In this document: positions 33,086 to 42,571 of the stretch, in pieces
Layout: the number at the start of each line of letters is the position of its first letter
Position numbering within the stretch: the stretch's first letter is position 1
Source of the DNA: Exobacillus caeni
Lineage (GTDB): Bacteria > Bacillota > Bacilli > Bacillales > Guptibacillaceae
Reading direction: 5' to 3'
Length of the DNA: 64,000 nt
Assembly (NCBI RefSeq): GCF_005747095.1
Contig: NZ_SWLG01000010.1
Location: 62,001-126,000, forward strand
Position numbers and translations under genes: made by a program
Notes under the pieces: generated by a model
Told to the model about the DNA's origin: nothing
Databases searched by the model: none
What the model saw: the letters and a program-made list of their open reading frames with translations, nothing else

Positions 33086-34616
33086 CGTAATGATTGTGGA
33101 TGATGAACCGATCATACGCTTCGGATTGAAATCTTCTATCGACTGGGAAAAGGAAACCCTCCAGGTGATCGGGGATTTCCCGAATGGCAAACAGGCTCTG
33201 GAGGCTATGGAGACAGACTGCCATGTCGATATCTTGATCACCGATATTAAAATGCCTGTGATGGATGGCATTACTCTGATGAAAAAAGCGCTTGATATCA
33301 ATCCAAAACTTAAGGTTGTCCTGGTCAGCAGCTATAACGAATTCGAATATGTGAGGGAAGGGCTTACACACGGGGCGATCGATTATATACTGAAGCCTAC
33401 ACTTGAGCCTGAAACATTATTAAAAACGGTACAAAAATGTGTCTCTAAAATTCATGAAGAGCAAAACATTGAGATGAAGCTGGAAAACGCTGAACGAACA
33501 AAAGTCCAGGCATCGCACAGGAAACTGGAACTAGAAATGAAAAAGATTCTGTTAAAGAACAAGAAGTCTATTGAAACGGAAGATATCGTCAGCATGTTCC
33601 AGGTGCCGCATAACATCATTCTTATCAAAATAAAAGAAAAGGACAAAGTGGACGAAGAATTCGGTTTTCTATACAAGAGCCTGATCTTTGAGGAAATCCA
33701 GGAACGATTCTATATGGAAACAGATGAAGGGGTATGCTTTCCGATCGGTGAGAATGAATTAGTCTGTTTCTTAAGAAAAACAACAGATTCTTTATCTTTG
33801 GCAACATCGATTAAAGAGAAGGTTGAAAAAGAAACATCGATCGAATTCATTTATGGATATGATGTCATCCGTGATCTCCATGACCTTGTAAGCGGATATC
33901 ACCGTGCCCTTTCAGCATGCAGGCGGCATTTCTTCCATCATGAGAAGGATATTTTTAAGTACAGGCCAGCATTGGAAAAAGATGTGGAAGCTTTGTCCGT
34001 CAAAGGGCTGGAAGAACTTTTGCTAGACTCCAATGAAGAATCCCCTGGAAAAGTCATTCAAGAAAGATACCTTCTCTGGAGCGGTGAAACAATGACGCAG
34101 GCAAACATAAAAAGAGAAGCATCCAACATCCTGAAAGCACTCTTTTTAAAAAAGGTGGAACTTCCCGTATTGATGGAGAACCTTTCTAGGATAGATACTT
34201 CTTCCACGCTGGAGGAAGTATACAAATCCCTGATGGATGGGATTGAAGTGTGTAACCATTCCCTGTCGAATATCAATAGTAAACCTAATACTGACAATGA
34301 ACTGCTCGATAAAGCGCTTCGATTTATCCATGCGCACTACACAGAAGAGATGACACTTCAAAGTGTAGCCGATCATATTCATATCAGCCGGAATTATTTC
34401 AGTATTCTCTTCAAGCGTTTGATGGAACAAAACTTTATTGACTATGTGATCGATCTCCGTATAAATAAGGCAAAGGAATTATTAGTAGAAACCTCTATGA
34501 AAGTATATGAGGTAGCAAGCGATGCAGGATTTAACGATGTGAAATATTTCAGTAAATTGTTTAAAAAAATTACCGGCCACTCGCCTGGAGATTACAGATC
34601 GACCTATGTTAAGTAA
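33078..34616 (+). CDS. YesN-type AraC-family response regulator
   Basis: The ~512-residue protein has a receiver domain (MIVDDEP, phospho-acceptor in DILITDIKMP at about D56, conserved lysine in LKPT), a ~270-residue middle region of the YesN type, and two AraC helix-turn-helix units at the C-terminus (LQSVADHIHISRNYFSILFKR, KVYEVASDAGFNDVKYFSKLFKK). ATG 33078 is preferred because GGGGGTGGGGAAG lies directly upstream; a GTG at 33069 is inside that site. It overlaps the kinase gene by 8 bases and the second binding-protein gene by 11, so kinase, regulator and binding protein are one translationally coupled unit. It probably activates the importer and glucanase genes. Confidence 0.92.
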   Translation: MYNVMIVDDEPIIRFGLKSSIDWEKETLQVIGDFPNGKQALEAMETDCHVDILITDIKMPVMDGITLMKKALDINPKLKVVLVSSYNEFEYVREGLTHGAIDYILKPTLEPETLLKTVQKCVSKIHEEQNIEMKLENAERTKVQASHRKLELEMKKILLKNKKSIETEDIVSMFQVPHNIILIKIKEKDKVDEEFGFLYKSLIFEEIQERFYMETDEGVCFPIGENELVCFLRKTTDSLSLATSIKEKVEKETSIEFIYGYDVIRDLHDLVSGYHRALSACRRHFFHHEKDIFKYRPALEKDVEALSVKGLEELLLDSNEESPGKVIQERYLLWSGETMTQANIKREASNILKALFLKKVELPVLMENLSRIDTSSTLEEVYKSLMDGIEVCNHSLSNINSKPNTDNELLDKALRFIHAHYTEEMTLQSVADHIHISRNYFSILFKRLMEQNFIDYVIDLRINKAKELLVETSMKVYEVASDAGFNDVKYFSKLFKKITGHSPGDYRSTYVK

Positions 34617-35904
34617 AAAGAAATGGAAAGGGTTTCAGATTATGCTTCGATTCCAACTATCGCTGTTCGTTGTTACTGTGTTTTTCATTGCAGGTTGTAC
34701 GAATCAAAGGATCATTGAAAATAACGACCCGGAACCCATTTTAAAAGAAGATTCGAAGGAACAGATCGAAATCTGGCATACCTATAGTGATGAGGAAACG
34801 AGAATATTCGAGAATGAAGTCATTCCGTTGTTTGAGGAAGAATTTCCGGATATTGAGATAAAGCCGGTGCGGCAGCCGCATAATGAGCAATTGATGTCAG
34901 CATTGATCTCCAGAGCTTCAGTCAATCGCACGCCGGATATTATTAGGATGGATATTACATGGCTTCCCAAGTTCGCGGATCTTAAGTTATTGTACCCAGT
35001 GAGTGATTTCGATGATTTTGAAGAGATAAAAGACCGTTTTTATCTCCCTCCGCTGGAATCAAACCGGTATGAAGATAGCTATTATGGACTGCCGCTTAAT
35101 ACCAATACGAAAGCAGCCATCTATAATAGAGATACCGTAGAGCGGCTCGGATTGAAAGATTTGCCGGATACGATGGATGAGTTGCTTGAAATCATAGAAG
35201 AGCATAATCTTACGCTCGGAATCAGTGACGTATCTCCGTGGAATAGTTTACCTTATTTCTACGGGCTTGGCGGGAAATTGTTGAGCCCCCAGTTTACGCA
35301 GGCTTCCGGTTATTTTGACAGTGAGGAAAGTGTGGCAGCGGTGAAGAAGCTTGTACAACTCTATAACAATGGAAATCTTCCTCAGGAATTATTGGGAGGT
35401 TATCCTGCGACATGGCAAAATGTTAGAGCTGGAAAGTATTTTATGATTGACGAAGGTCCCTGGTTTTACAGTGTCCGTACGATGTATGATATTAAGCTGC
35501 TGAAAGAACAAACCATCTCAGCACCTTTTCCGAGCAATACTGTATACACCTCAGTGCTCGGGGGAGAGAATGCCGTCATAACAAGAGGGTCCGCGCATCG
35601 TGAAGCAGCCTGGACATTTATCAAGTGGATGACGACGGAAACACCGCAGAGGTTATTGCTGACAGCGGGAGTGCTGCCTACAAACAAGAACGTCGAGATG
35701 GCGAAAATCGTTAAAGATTACCCCTTTTATGAAAGTTATATTAAAAGTATCGATAAGACATTTCTGAGGCCGCCTGTGCCTGAATGGAATGAGATCAATT
35801 CCATCTATACCGAATATTTTATCCGGATTTTTTCAGGGAAAATAAGTGCAGAAGAAGGTTTAAAACGAGCGGCAGAAGAGATAGATAAACTGCTAGCTCC
35901 ATAG
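34606..35904 (+). CDS. Second solute-binding lipoprotein, coupled to the two-component system
   Basis: The 432-residue protein has a lipobox (FFIAGC, cysteine 31) and a family 1 solute-binding fold starting IEIWHTYSDEETRIFENE. Segments such as YYGLPLNTNTKAAIYNRDTVE and AWTFIKWMTTETPQRL closely parallel the importer's own binding protein. Its start overlaps the end of the response regulator gene by 11 bases. A later in-frame ATG at 34642 with GGAAAGGG is an alternative start that still keeps the lipobox. Placement with kinase and regulator rather than with permeases suggests it is a sensing partner of the YesM-type kinase, or else a second ligand-delivery protein for the same channel. Confidence 0.85.
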   Translation: MLSKKKWKGFQIMLRFQLSLFVVTVFFIAGCTNQRIIENNDPEPILKEDSKEQIEIWHTYSDEETRIFENEVIPLFEEEFPDIEIKPVRQPHNEQLMSALISRASVNRTPDIIRMDITWLPKFADLKLLYPVSDFDDFEEIKDRFYLPPLESNRYEDSYYGLPLNTNTKAAIYNRDTVERLGLKDLPDTMDELLEIIEEHNLTLGISDVSPWNSLPYFYGLGGKLLSPQFTQASGYFDSEESVAAVKKLVQLYNNGNLPQELLGGYPATWQNVRAGKYFMIDEGPWFYSVRTMYDIKLLKEQTISAPFPSNTVYTSVLGGENAVITRGSAHREAAWTFIKWMTTETPQRLLLTAGVLPTNKNVEMAKIVKDYPFYESYIKSIDKTFLRPPVPEWNEINSIYTEYFIRIFSGKISAEEGLKRAAEEIDKLLAP

Positions 35905-35919
35905 AAAGGGAGTAGACCG

Positions 35920-37596
35920 ATGAACAAGAAATGGTGGAAAGAAAGCGTAGTATATCAAATTTACCCAAGAAGTTTCAATGACAGTAACGGAGATGGAATA
36001 GGAGATCTAAAAGGAATTACGTTAAAGCTTGATTATTTAAAAGAACTTGGCATCGATGTTGTATGGCTGTCTCCGGTCTATAAATCTCCTAATGATGATA
36101 ACGGATATGATATTAGTGATTATCAGGACATTATGGATGAGTTCGGAACGATGAAAGATTGGGAGGAATTATTGGACGGCCTCCACAGCCGTGGAATGAA
36201 ACTGATGATGGACCTTGTTGTCAATCACTCGTCTGATGAACATAACTGGTTCGTTGAGTCCCGTAAATCAAAAGATAACGAGTACAGGGATTACTATATC
36301 TGGCGCCCTGGAAAAGATGGCGAGGAGCCGAACAACTGGACGTCATTTTTCAGTGGTTCCGCCTGGCAGTATGATGAACAGACAGAAGAATATTTCCTTC
36401 ATCTTTTCAGTAAAAAGCAACCTGACCTTAACTGGGAAAATCCAGTACTAAGAAAAGAAATCTATAACATGATGACATGGTGGCTTGAAAAAGGTGTCGA
36501 TGGTTTCCGCATGGATGTGATCAACTTGATCTCAAAGGCAGACGGATTGCCGAGTGCTCCCGGTGGCAAAAGATATGATTGGGGCGGGGAGTTTTTCATG
36601 AACGGCCCCCGCGTCCATGAATATTTGCAGGAAATGAACAGGGAAGTCCTTTCAAAATATGATATGATCACGGTCGGCGAATGCCCTGGTGCATCACCTG
36701 AGGATGCAGCCCGTTATGCGAATGATGAAGGAACAGAGTTGAATATGATCTTCACGTTCGAACATATGGATCTTGATTCTGGGCCCGGAGGAAAGTGGAA
36801 TGTGAAACCATGGAAGCTGGCTGATTTGAAACAGGTTATGACCAAGTGGCAGAAAGAGCTGGAAGGCCGTGGATGGAACAGCCTTTACCTGAATAACCAT
36901 GACCAGCCGAGGATGGTTTCCCGCTTCGGAAACGATACCGAATATCGAGTGGAATCCGCGAAAATGCTGGGCACATTCCTTCATATGATGCAGGGGACTC
37001 CATATATCTACCAGGGAGAAGAACTTGGTATGACGAATGTAAGATTCGACTCCCTTGAAGACTATAACGATATCGAGATCCATAACATGTACAGGGAAAA
37101 GGTAATAGAAGGCAATGAAGACCATGACAAAATTATGAATGCGATCTATATAAAAGGACGGGATAACGCTCGGACTCCGATGCAATGGGATGACAGCAAA
37201 AACGCAGGATTTACGACCGGGACGCCATGGCTGAAGGTTAATCCTAACTACAGGGAAATCAATGCAGAAAATGCATTGAAAGATCCTGATTCTATCTTTT
37301 CTTATTACCAGAAGCTGATCAAGCTTCGCAAAGAGCATGAAATCATTGTTTATGGTACCTATGATCTTATTCTGGAGGACCATCCTTCTATCTATGCCTA
37401 TACTCGTACGCTGGAAGACGAGAAACTAGTTGTGATATGTAACTTCACTGGTGAAGAAGCAACTTTCAGGCTGCCTGAAAATATCACCTATAACTCTGCA
37501 GAAGTACTGATTGAAAACTATCGATTTGAAGAAAATGATAGTCTTTCTTCTCTAGATTTGAAGCCATATGAGACAAGAGTATACCTTTTAAAATAG
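35920..37596 (+). CDS. Oligo-1,6-glucosidase / alpha-glucosidase (GH13_31)
   Basis: The 558-residue cytoplasmic enzyme has the full set of GH13 motifs: MDLVVNHSSDEH, GFRMDVINLISK with nucleophile D199, TVGECPG with acid/base E254, and NNHDQPRMVSRFG with D328. The positions are within one residue of those of Bacillus oligo-1,6-glucosidase (199, 255, 329). The valine in MDLVVNH marks the alpha-1,6-specific side of the family, where alpha-1,4 enzymes usually have threonine. It hydrolyses isomaltose-type oligosaccharides delivered by the importer to glucose. AAAGGGAG precedes ATG 35920, 16 bases after the binding protein. A terminator follows. Confidence 0.93.
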   Translation: MNKKWWKESVVYQIYPRSFNDSNGDGIGDLKGITLKLDYLKELGIDVVWLSPVYKSPNDDNGYDISDYQDIMDEFGTMKDWEELLDGLHSRGMKLMMDLVVNHSSDEHNWFVESRKSKDNEYRDYYIWRPGKDGEEPNNWTSFFSGSAWQYDEQTEEYFLHLFSKKQPDLNWENPVLRKEIYNMMTWWLEKGVDGFRMDVINLISKADGLPSAPGGKRYDWGGEFFMNGPRVHEYLQEMNREVLSKYDMITVGECPGASPEDAARYANDEGTELNMIFTFEHMDLDSGPGGKWNVKPWKLADLKQVMTKWQKELEGRGWNSLYLNNHDQPRMVSRFGNDTEYRVESAKMLGTFLHMMQGTPYIYQGEELGMTNVRFDSLEDYNDIEIHNMYREKVIEGNEDHDKIMNAIYIKGRDNARTPMQWDDSKNAGFTTGTPWLKVNPNYREINAENALKDPDSIFSYYQKLIKLRKEHEIIVYGTYDLILEDHPSIYAYTRTLEDEKLVVICNFTGEEATFRLPENITYNSAEVLIENYRFEENDSLSSLDLKPYETRVYLLK

Positions 37597-37610
37597 TGAA
37601 AGAAGATAAC

Positions 37611-37645
37611 AGGCGGCAAGTCCAATGGATTTGCTGCCTTTTTTG
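37611..37645 (+). terminator. Terminator after the oligo-1,6-glucosidase gene
   Basis: AGGCGGCAAGTCC pairs with GGATTTGCTGCCT over a short loop, followed by a T-run. Confidence 0.88.
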
Positions 37646-37693
37646 TGTTCTATCTAAGAATTAGTGTTTTATATTCCTGAGAAGGTGTCTTTA

Positions 37694-37707
37694 ATTAAGC
37701 GTTTACA
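37694..37707 (+). promoter_or_regulatory. cre-like site before the oxidoreductase operon
   Basis: ATTAAGCGTTTACA matches the cre pattern at 12 of 14 positions and lies ~60 bases before the first Gfo/Idh gene. It suggests catabolite control of the second transcription unit of the dextran locus. Confidence 0.55.
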
Positions 37708-37765
37708 TTTTCCTTGTTTTCCTCCTCAACGGTTCCTTTTACAATATAGGAAAAGGGGGATTATC

Positions 37766-38830
37766 ATGATTAAAAATGATGTGATAAAGATCGGATTGAT
37801 CGGTCTAGGCGGAATGGCCAATGCCCATCGCACGATGATTTCAGAGCTAGACCAGCTGGATATCGGTACGCTTTGCGATGTGAATGAGGAATTGTTGAAT
37901 ACGGTAGGTGACAAAGAAGGCATCGACCAAAAGAAACGCTTCAATGATATGGAAGCGCTTATATCAGATGGTGATGTGGATGCGGTGATCTCAATCGTTC
38001 CAAACCATCTTCATGCTAAAGTGATCGAGTTATGTATCAAACATCAGAAGCCGATCCTCGCTGAAAAGCCTTTTACGTTGAATTTTGAAGAAGCAGAAGA
38101 ACTGAAGATGCGTTATGAAAAGCAACCGATTCCGTGCATGGTCGGATTTTCTTATCGCTATACGCCTTCGTTCCGGTATGCCAGGGAGCTTATTCAGCAA
38201 GGAAAGATCGGCCGGGTCCGCCATGTTGCGGTCCGTTATCTGCAATCGTTCGGTGCCCCGATCTATGAGATGCCATTTGTATGGCGATTCGATAAACCAT
38301 ACACAGGAACAGGGGCGCTTGGTGACCTCGGAGCGCATATGATCGATATCGCTCGTTATATGATCGGGGAATTCCAGTCTGTTTCCGCTATGATGGATAC
38401 CTTTGTTCATGAAAGGAAAAGTCCAGTGAGCGGGGAAATGAAGGAAGTCCAGGTTGATGACTATGCGAGTTTTATGGCAGTTCTCGATAACAATATTCCT
38501 GCCAACTTTATCACGACAAGAAATGCTATCGGTTCAGGCAATCAGCATGAAGTGACCGTTTACGGAGATTTAGGAACGCTCCATGTGAACTGTGAACGTC
38601 CTTATGAAATCGATATATGCATCATCGAAAACAAAGAAGAGGGTGCAAGTTTTGTAACGAAGAAGGTTTCAGATAAATATAAAAGGCAGCAGCTGCAGGA
38701 CTTTGCTGATTTAGTGGCAGGAGCTAAACAAGAAGGAACCCCTGATTTCTATGACGGCTATCAAAATCAGAAGGTTCTTGAGCGGATCATCGAATCGGCG
38801 GAAAGTGGCCGCATGATTCAAATAGATTAA
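37766..38830 (+). CDS. Gfo/Idh/MocA-family oxidoreductase (first)
   Basis: The 354-residue NAD(P)-dependent enzyme begins with a Rossmann motif (IGLIGLGGMANAH) and has the family catalytic segment AEKPFTLNFEEAEEL, the EKP motif with its lysine. The C-terminal domain contains GALGDLGAHMIDIARYM with the active-site aspartate and histidine. ATG 37766 is chosen for the AAAAGGGGG site 7 bases upstream; the 34 extra residues available upstream lack such a site. It is first in a three-gene set with a second Gfo/Idh protein and a ThuA-like protein, an arrangement known from ThuAB, which oxidise disaccharides at C3. Oxidation of an imported glucoside is therefore plausible. Confidence 0.9.
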   Translation: MIKNDVIKIGLIGLGGMANAHRTMISELDQLDIGTLCDVNEELLNTVGDKEGIDQKKRFNDMEALISDGDVDAVISIVPNHLHAKVIELCIKHQKPILAEKPFTLNFEEAEELKMRYEKQPIPCMVGFSYRYTPSFRYARELIQQGKIGRVRHVAVRYLQSFGAPIYEMPFVWRFDKPYTGTGALGDLGAHMIDIARYMIGEFQSVSAMMDTFVHERKSPVSGEMKEVQVDDYASFMAVLDNNIPANFITTRNAIGSGNQHEVTVYGDLGTLHVNCERPYEIDICIIENKEEGASFVTKKVSDKYKRQQLQDFADLVAGAKQEGTPDFYDGYQNQKVLERIIESAESGRMIQID

Positions 38831-38845
38831 GAAGGGGATGGTTAC

Positions 38846-39976
38846 ATGGTTGAAACCAGGTTGAAGATCGGGATAGCTGGCGCGGGTTCATTTACAGAAC
38901 TATGGTATCTTCCTATTCTTGAACAACATCCGAACATCCAACTCCAGGCTATTTGCAGTGCCAGTGGAACCAGTGCTAGTAGATTGGCGGAGAAATATAA
39001 CATCCAGAAGAGCTATCAATCTTACAAAGAGATGCTGGAAAAGGAAGACCTGGACGGGCTGTGCATCGTCACCCCGAATGAATCCCATATGGAAATCGCG
39101 ATAGAAGCCTGCAGAAGGGGAATCCATGTTATCTGTGAAAAGCCGCTGGCGATGGATCAGGAGGAAGCGAGATCGATGCTGGAGGCTGCTCAACAAAATA
39201 ACATCGTTCATGCGGTCAACTTTACGTATAGAGAGAATACGGCTGTTAAAAAACTGAGAGAAATGCTGGAAAACGGTAAGATCGGCCAGGTCTATGAAGG
39301 AAGATTTCAGTACACAGGTGCATATGGCCTTGCGGGTCCTCCTGGTTGGCGCGGCACAAGAGCCATTGGAGGAGGCGGTGGTGTTCTCGCTGATCTGGGA
39401 TCCCACTTGATCGATTTGGTTCAATATGTTTTACAGGAAAATATCGAGAGCGTGCAAGCTTCTCTTTCCTATCTTCACGAGGGGAAATTAAAAGGGTTCC
39501 ATGACATGAAGGAGAGCGACCAATCGGTTGATTCTGCCTTTTTCAAAGCCAGGTTCCCATCCGGCATTCATGGTTCCTTTTTTACAAGCTGGATCGCTTC
39601 CCAGGGAAACAGGAACCAGACGATAGAGTTGTCTTTTAACGGCAGCGAAGGGGCGATCCAGCTTCTCTCAAGTGAATTGGGCATTCAGCTGCAGTATGCG
39701 ACAGGGAACGGGAGCTGGAAGGAAGTTGCTGTCGAAGGCGTCCAGAAATGGGAAGATGATGCGGAACCTGCTGAAGAACGATTCCGTCCCTGGCGCCTGA
39801 CAGAGTCTAACGAAATCTGGAAGTGGGCCGATCGAATTATCGAAAGCAAAGCGAAGGATCAAGCGGTAAACGGAAATATGCCAGATTTCAAAGACGGCTA
39901 TGAGGTTCAAAAGGTCATCGACGGAGTGTTGGAATCAGCGGATCTAGAAAAAAAGATTTTAGTAGATAAGAAATAA
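38846..39976 (+). CDS. Gfo/Idh/MocA-family oxidoreductase (second)
   Basis: The 376-residue protein has a Rossmann start ([16 protein letters not shown]), [12 protein letters not shown] with the catalytic lysine, and [20 protein letters not shown] with the active-site histidine region. It differs clearly from the first copy, so the two are likely to act at different steps or on different sugars. AAGGGGATGG precedes ATG 38846, 15 bases after the previous stop. The glycine-rich GGGGV and the GPPGWRGTR segment are common in members acting on glycosides or inositol-like compounds. The substrate is not predictable. Confidence 0.9.
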   Translation: MVETRLKIGIAGAGSFTELWYLPILEQHPNIQLQAICSASGTSASRLAEKYNIQKSYQSYKEMLEKEDLDGLCIVTPNESHMEIAIEACRRGIHVICEKPLAMDQEEARSMLEAAQQNNIVHAVNFTYRENTAVKKLREMLENGKIGQVYEGRFQYTGAYGLAGPPGWRGTRAIGGGGGVLADLGSHLIDLVQYVLQENIESVQASLSYLHEGKLKGFHDMKESDQSVDSAFFKARFPSGIHGSFFTSWIASQGNRNQTIELSFNGSEGAIQLLSSELGIQLQYATGNGSWKEVAVEGVQKWEDDAEPAEERFRPWRLTESNEIWKWADRIIESKAKDQAVNGNMPDFKDGYEVQKVIDGVLESADLEKKILVDKK

Positions 39977-39995
39977 AACCAGAGGAGTGTTCAAC

Positions 39996-40715
39996 ATGAT
40001 CAAGGTAACGATATGGAATGAAAATCGTCATGAACAAAAAAATCCTGATGTGCAGGAAATTTACCCGGATGGAATCCATCAAGCGTTAGCGTCTTTCTTA
40101 AAAGAGGACTTTGAAGTAAAGACAGCCACATTGGATGAGCCGGAGCATGGACTGACAGAGGAAGTGTTATCTGAGACAGATGTATTGGTCTGGTGGGGAC
40201 ATCTCGCACATGACGAAGTAAGCGATGAGATCGTAGAAAGAGTGAAGAACAGGGTCCTGGACGGCATGGGATTCATCCCGTTGCACTCGGCACACGGCAG
40301 TAAAATCTTCCACGTGCTGATGGGGACAAGAACCGGAGAATTAAAATGGCGGGAAGCGGACGATAAAGAAAGAATATGGATAGTAGACGAAAGCCATCCG
40401 ATCGCAGACGGGCTTCCGGAAATGATCGAAATTGAGAAAGAAGAAATGTACGGGGAAAGATTCGGAATCCCGCAGCCGGAAGAATTAATCTTCATCAGCT
40501 GGTTCTCCGGCGGCGAAGTGTTCAGAAGCGGTTGTACGTACAAACGGGGGAAAGGGAAGATCTTTTATTTCAGGCCTGGGCACGAAACCTACCCGACCTA
40601 CTACCAAAAAGAGATTCAAAAGGTTATCAGCAACGCCGTGAAATGGGCAGCTCCGAATAAAAAGAGCCCGGAGATAAAACTGGGAAACGTCGAGCCGTTA
40701 GAAGTTATTAAATAG
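39996..40715 (+). CDS. ThuA-like (trehalose utilisation) domain protein
   Basis: The 239-residue protein belongs to the ThuA family, which has a class I glutamine-amidotransferase-like fold. Visible features are [47 protein letters not shown] and a C-terminal [29 protein letters not shown]. ThuA partners a Gfo/Idh enzyme (ThuB) in 3-keto-disaccharide metabolism in rhizobia. The two adjacent Gfo/Idh genes here fit that pairing. AGAGGAG lies 8 bases before ATG 39996, and GTG 39987 inside the leader is less likely. A hairpin terminator follows. Confidence 0.88.
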   Translation: MIKVTIWNENRHEQKNPDVQEIYPDGIHQALASFLKEDFEVKTATLDEPEHGLTEEVLSETDVLVWWGHLAHDEVSDEIVERVKNRVLDGMGFIPLHSAHGSKIFHVLMGTRTGELKWREADDKERIWIVDESHPIADGLPEMIEIEKEEMYGERFGIPQPEELIFISWFSGGEVFRSGCTYKRGKGKIFYFRPGHETYPTYYQKEIQKVISNAVKWAAPNKKSPEIKLGNVEPLEVIK

Positions 40716-40724
40716 AGAGTAATG

Positions 40725-40757
40725 AAAGACTGTTGAAACTTTGTTTCAACAGTCTTT
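40725..40757 (+). terminator. Terminator after the ThuA-like gene
   Basis: AAAGACTGTTGAAAC and GTTTCAACAGTCTTT form a perfect 15-bp stem with a two-base loop. A second hairpin, GGCCACCTTT/AAAGGTGGCC at 40790-40813, follows without a T-run. Confidence 0.85.
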
Positions 40758-40907
40758 GGTCTAGATTGTAAAAAACTTAGACGAGTAGTGGCCACCTTTT
40801 AGGAAAGGTGGCCTAATTATTAGTTTGAGTGCCATCAAAGTCAAACTCGTTTTATCCCAACTCTTTAAGGTTATATACCTATTAAAACAGGATAAAAGGA
40901 GTCTGTC

Positions 40908-41636
40908 ATGTTATTGCTAAGTTTTATTTTTGTAATCGTTTTTTCACTCATACACTTTTTCTCTAAAAATATGAGATTCATCACTTATATTCCCCGCAGT
41001 AAATACTTGTCGGTTGCCGGAGGGGTAGCGGTGGCTTATGTCTTTTTGCATTTGCTGCCGGAGATCAGCGAATCGCAGAAAACGTTTGAGGGGTCGGAAA
41101 AAGGGGCGATGGGATACCTGTCCAATCATGCCTATTTGTTCGCGTTGGCGGGGCTGTTTCTTTTTTATGCGCTTGACCGTATGGTGAAAACCGCTAAGAA
41201 AAGGGATGATAAGAATCCTGAGAGAGCAGATTCAAGCGTGTTCTGGATCCATATTTCTTCGTTTTTTGTTTACAATGCATTGATCGGTTATTTGTTAGTA
41301 AGGGACAACCCTGATAGTGTCCAGGGGATGGTTCTTTATTTCATTGCGCTGGTTGTCCATTTTGTAACGGTAGACCATAACCTGAGGGTTGACCATCGCG
41401 ATGCATACGATAAATATGGAAGATGGCTCCTCTCGGCTGCGATTATAGTGGGCTGGGTAATCGGTGTATTTACGGAAGTCAGTGAATTCCTGCTTTCCAT
41501 GTTGGTAGCATTCCTTGGAGGCAGTATCATCCTGAATGTTATCAAAGAAGAGTTGCCGGAAGAAAGAAAGAGCAGTATTGGGGCGTTCGCGATCGGGGTT
41601 ATTTCCTATTCGGCTTTGCTGCTATTGATAAAATGA
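40908..41636 (+). CDS. Polytopic membrane protein, possibly ZIP-like
   Basis: The 242-residue protein has about eight hydrophobic helices. The second helix, AGGVAVAYVFLHLLPEI, resembles the first metal-site helix of ZIP transporters. A histidine-rich segment VVHFVTVDHNLRVDHRDAY could hold metal ligands. The canonical ZIP histidine loop is missing, and a lysine/arginine-rich loop sits at ~100-115. I cannot name the family firmly. GGATAAAAGGAG precedes ATG 40908. The gene is monocistronic, ending at a repeat-family terminator. Confidence 0.6.
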   Translation: MLLLSFIFVIVFSLIHFFSKNMRFITYIPRSKYLSVAGGVAVAYVFLHLLPEISESQKTFEGSEKGAMGYLSNHAYLFALAGLFLFYALDRMVKTAKKRDDKNPERADSSVFWIHISSFFVYNALIGYLLVRDNPDSVQGMVLYFIALVVHFVTVDHNLRVDHRDAYDKYGRWLLSAAIIVGWVIGVFTEVSEFLLSMLVAFLGGSIILNVIKEELPEERKSSIGAFAIGVISYSALLLLIK

Positions 41637-41684
41637 CTCTAGAGAACGAAAAAGAGAATCCTTTTCCTTTCAATCCATTATGAT

Positions 41685-41729
41685 TGTCTGTCATTTGTCT
41701 GTTTCGATAGGTGACAGGCAGTTTTTTTA
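41685..41729 (+). terminator. Dispersed palindrome acting as terminator
   Basis: TGTCTGTCATTTGTC (41685-41699) and GATAGGTGACAGGCA (41706-41720) pair with a few G-T pairs, followed by seven Ts. This is a diverged member of the family at 3118 and 25187 whose centre has lost GAATTC. Confidence 0.8.
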
Positions 41730-41840
41730 TGAAAGAAAAGCAACACCACTCTATAATACCTGTGTGATAAAATAACGATAGGGAAAAATTTACAAGTGGT
41801 CGTGATGTCTTCAAAGATAGATTGCAGAAGGGGAATTTGG

Positions 41841-42440
41841 ATGGTACGGAAATATAGTGGGAATTGGAAATCGTTTTCTGTTTTTACACTTGTTGTTAGT
41901 TTAATAGTTGGTTATTTTTCGGTTTTATCTGATAACCTGCCATACATGGGGAATGGTGTTACAGTTTCGGAGTTTATCGTTTCCTATTTTGCGGTAATGA
42001 TTAATTCACTGCCGATGTGGTTTATTTATGCGATGGTGGCAGGTGGCCTTTTTGGAAGAAATCTAAAGCAAGGTGTTATATTCGGCACAGTTTATACTGT
42101 CTTTGCAATATCCGTATACTTTGTTATGAGTAATATTTTGATTATTTCGGAAGGAACGGTAGTTGGTGAAACACAGATCAGTACATATATGATATGGTTT
42201 GCGGCTTCGCTTGTAGGTGGATCTGTTGGCGGTGGAGTAGGTTTTCTTGTAAAAAGAAACGCTTTTGCTTTACTGGTTGTTCCAGCTGGGTTACTGTTGC
42301 AGTTGTTTATAAATGGTCCCCCAAGCTGGCGAGATATAGTCGGTATCGCGCAAAATGTTACGTATTGTGTCATGATTGTAGGAATCTTCGCTTTAATAGC
42401 GATAAATGCCACGAAGAACAGGAATAGTGTAACTTCTTAA
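41841..42440 (+). CDS. Six-helix membrane protein of unknown function (DUF6518-like)
   Basis: The ~199-residue protein has six hydrophobic segments, including FVSYFAVMINSLPMWFIYAMVAGG-type helices and a glycine-rich SLVGGSVGGGVGFLV helix, with a short basic C-terminus. Start ATG 41841 follows AGAAGGGGAA; the frame extends back to 41796 without a ribosome binding site. It may belong to the DUF6518 group of small membrane proteins, but this is from general resemblance only. No operon partner. Confidence 0.6.
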   Translation: MVRKYSGNWKSFSVFTLVVSLIVGYFSVLSDNLPYMGNGVTVSEFIVSYFAVMINSLPMWFIYAMVAGGLFGRNLKQGVIFGTVYTVFAISVYFVMSNILIISEGTVVGETQISTYMIWFAASLVGGSVGGGVGFLVKRNAFALLVVPAGLLLQLFINGPPSWRDIVGIAQNVTYCVMIVGIFALIAINATKNRNSVTS

Positions 42441-42571
42441 ATGATAGTAACTTTGAGCATATGTCCTGTTTTTATAAATGTCAATTAGAGAGAACAGTAA
42501 ACTTTACAAAAAACTTTGAGATTACAGGTTGAAGGCTGCGTGGTAGTCTGTTAAAATAAAACAAAATTAAA

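Noticed and set aside
36694-37383. 229-codon minus-strand open frame inside the GH13 gene
   Set aside because: It lies wholly opposite a gene with all catalytic motifs and has no start context or recognisable domain.
37664-37765. N-terminal extension of the first Gfo/Idh protein
   Set aside because: It precedes the Rossmann motif by an unusual 34 residues, overlaps the cre-like site and lacks a ribosome binding site; ATG 37766 has AAAAGGGGG.
40788-40813. Second perfect hairpin GGCCACCTTT/AAAGGTGGCC as a separate terminator
   Set aside because: It has no T-run and follows a strong terminator; it is noted only within that entry.
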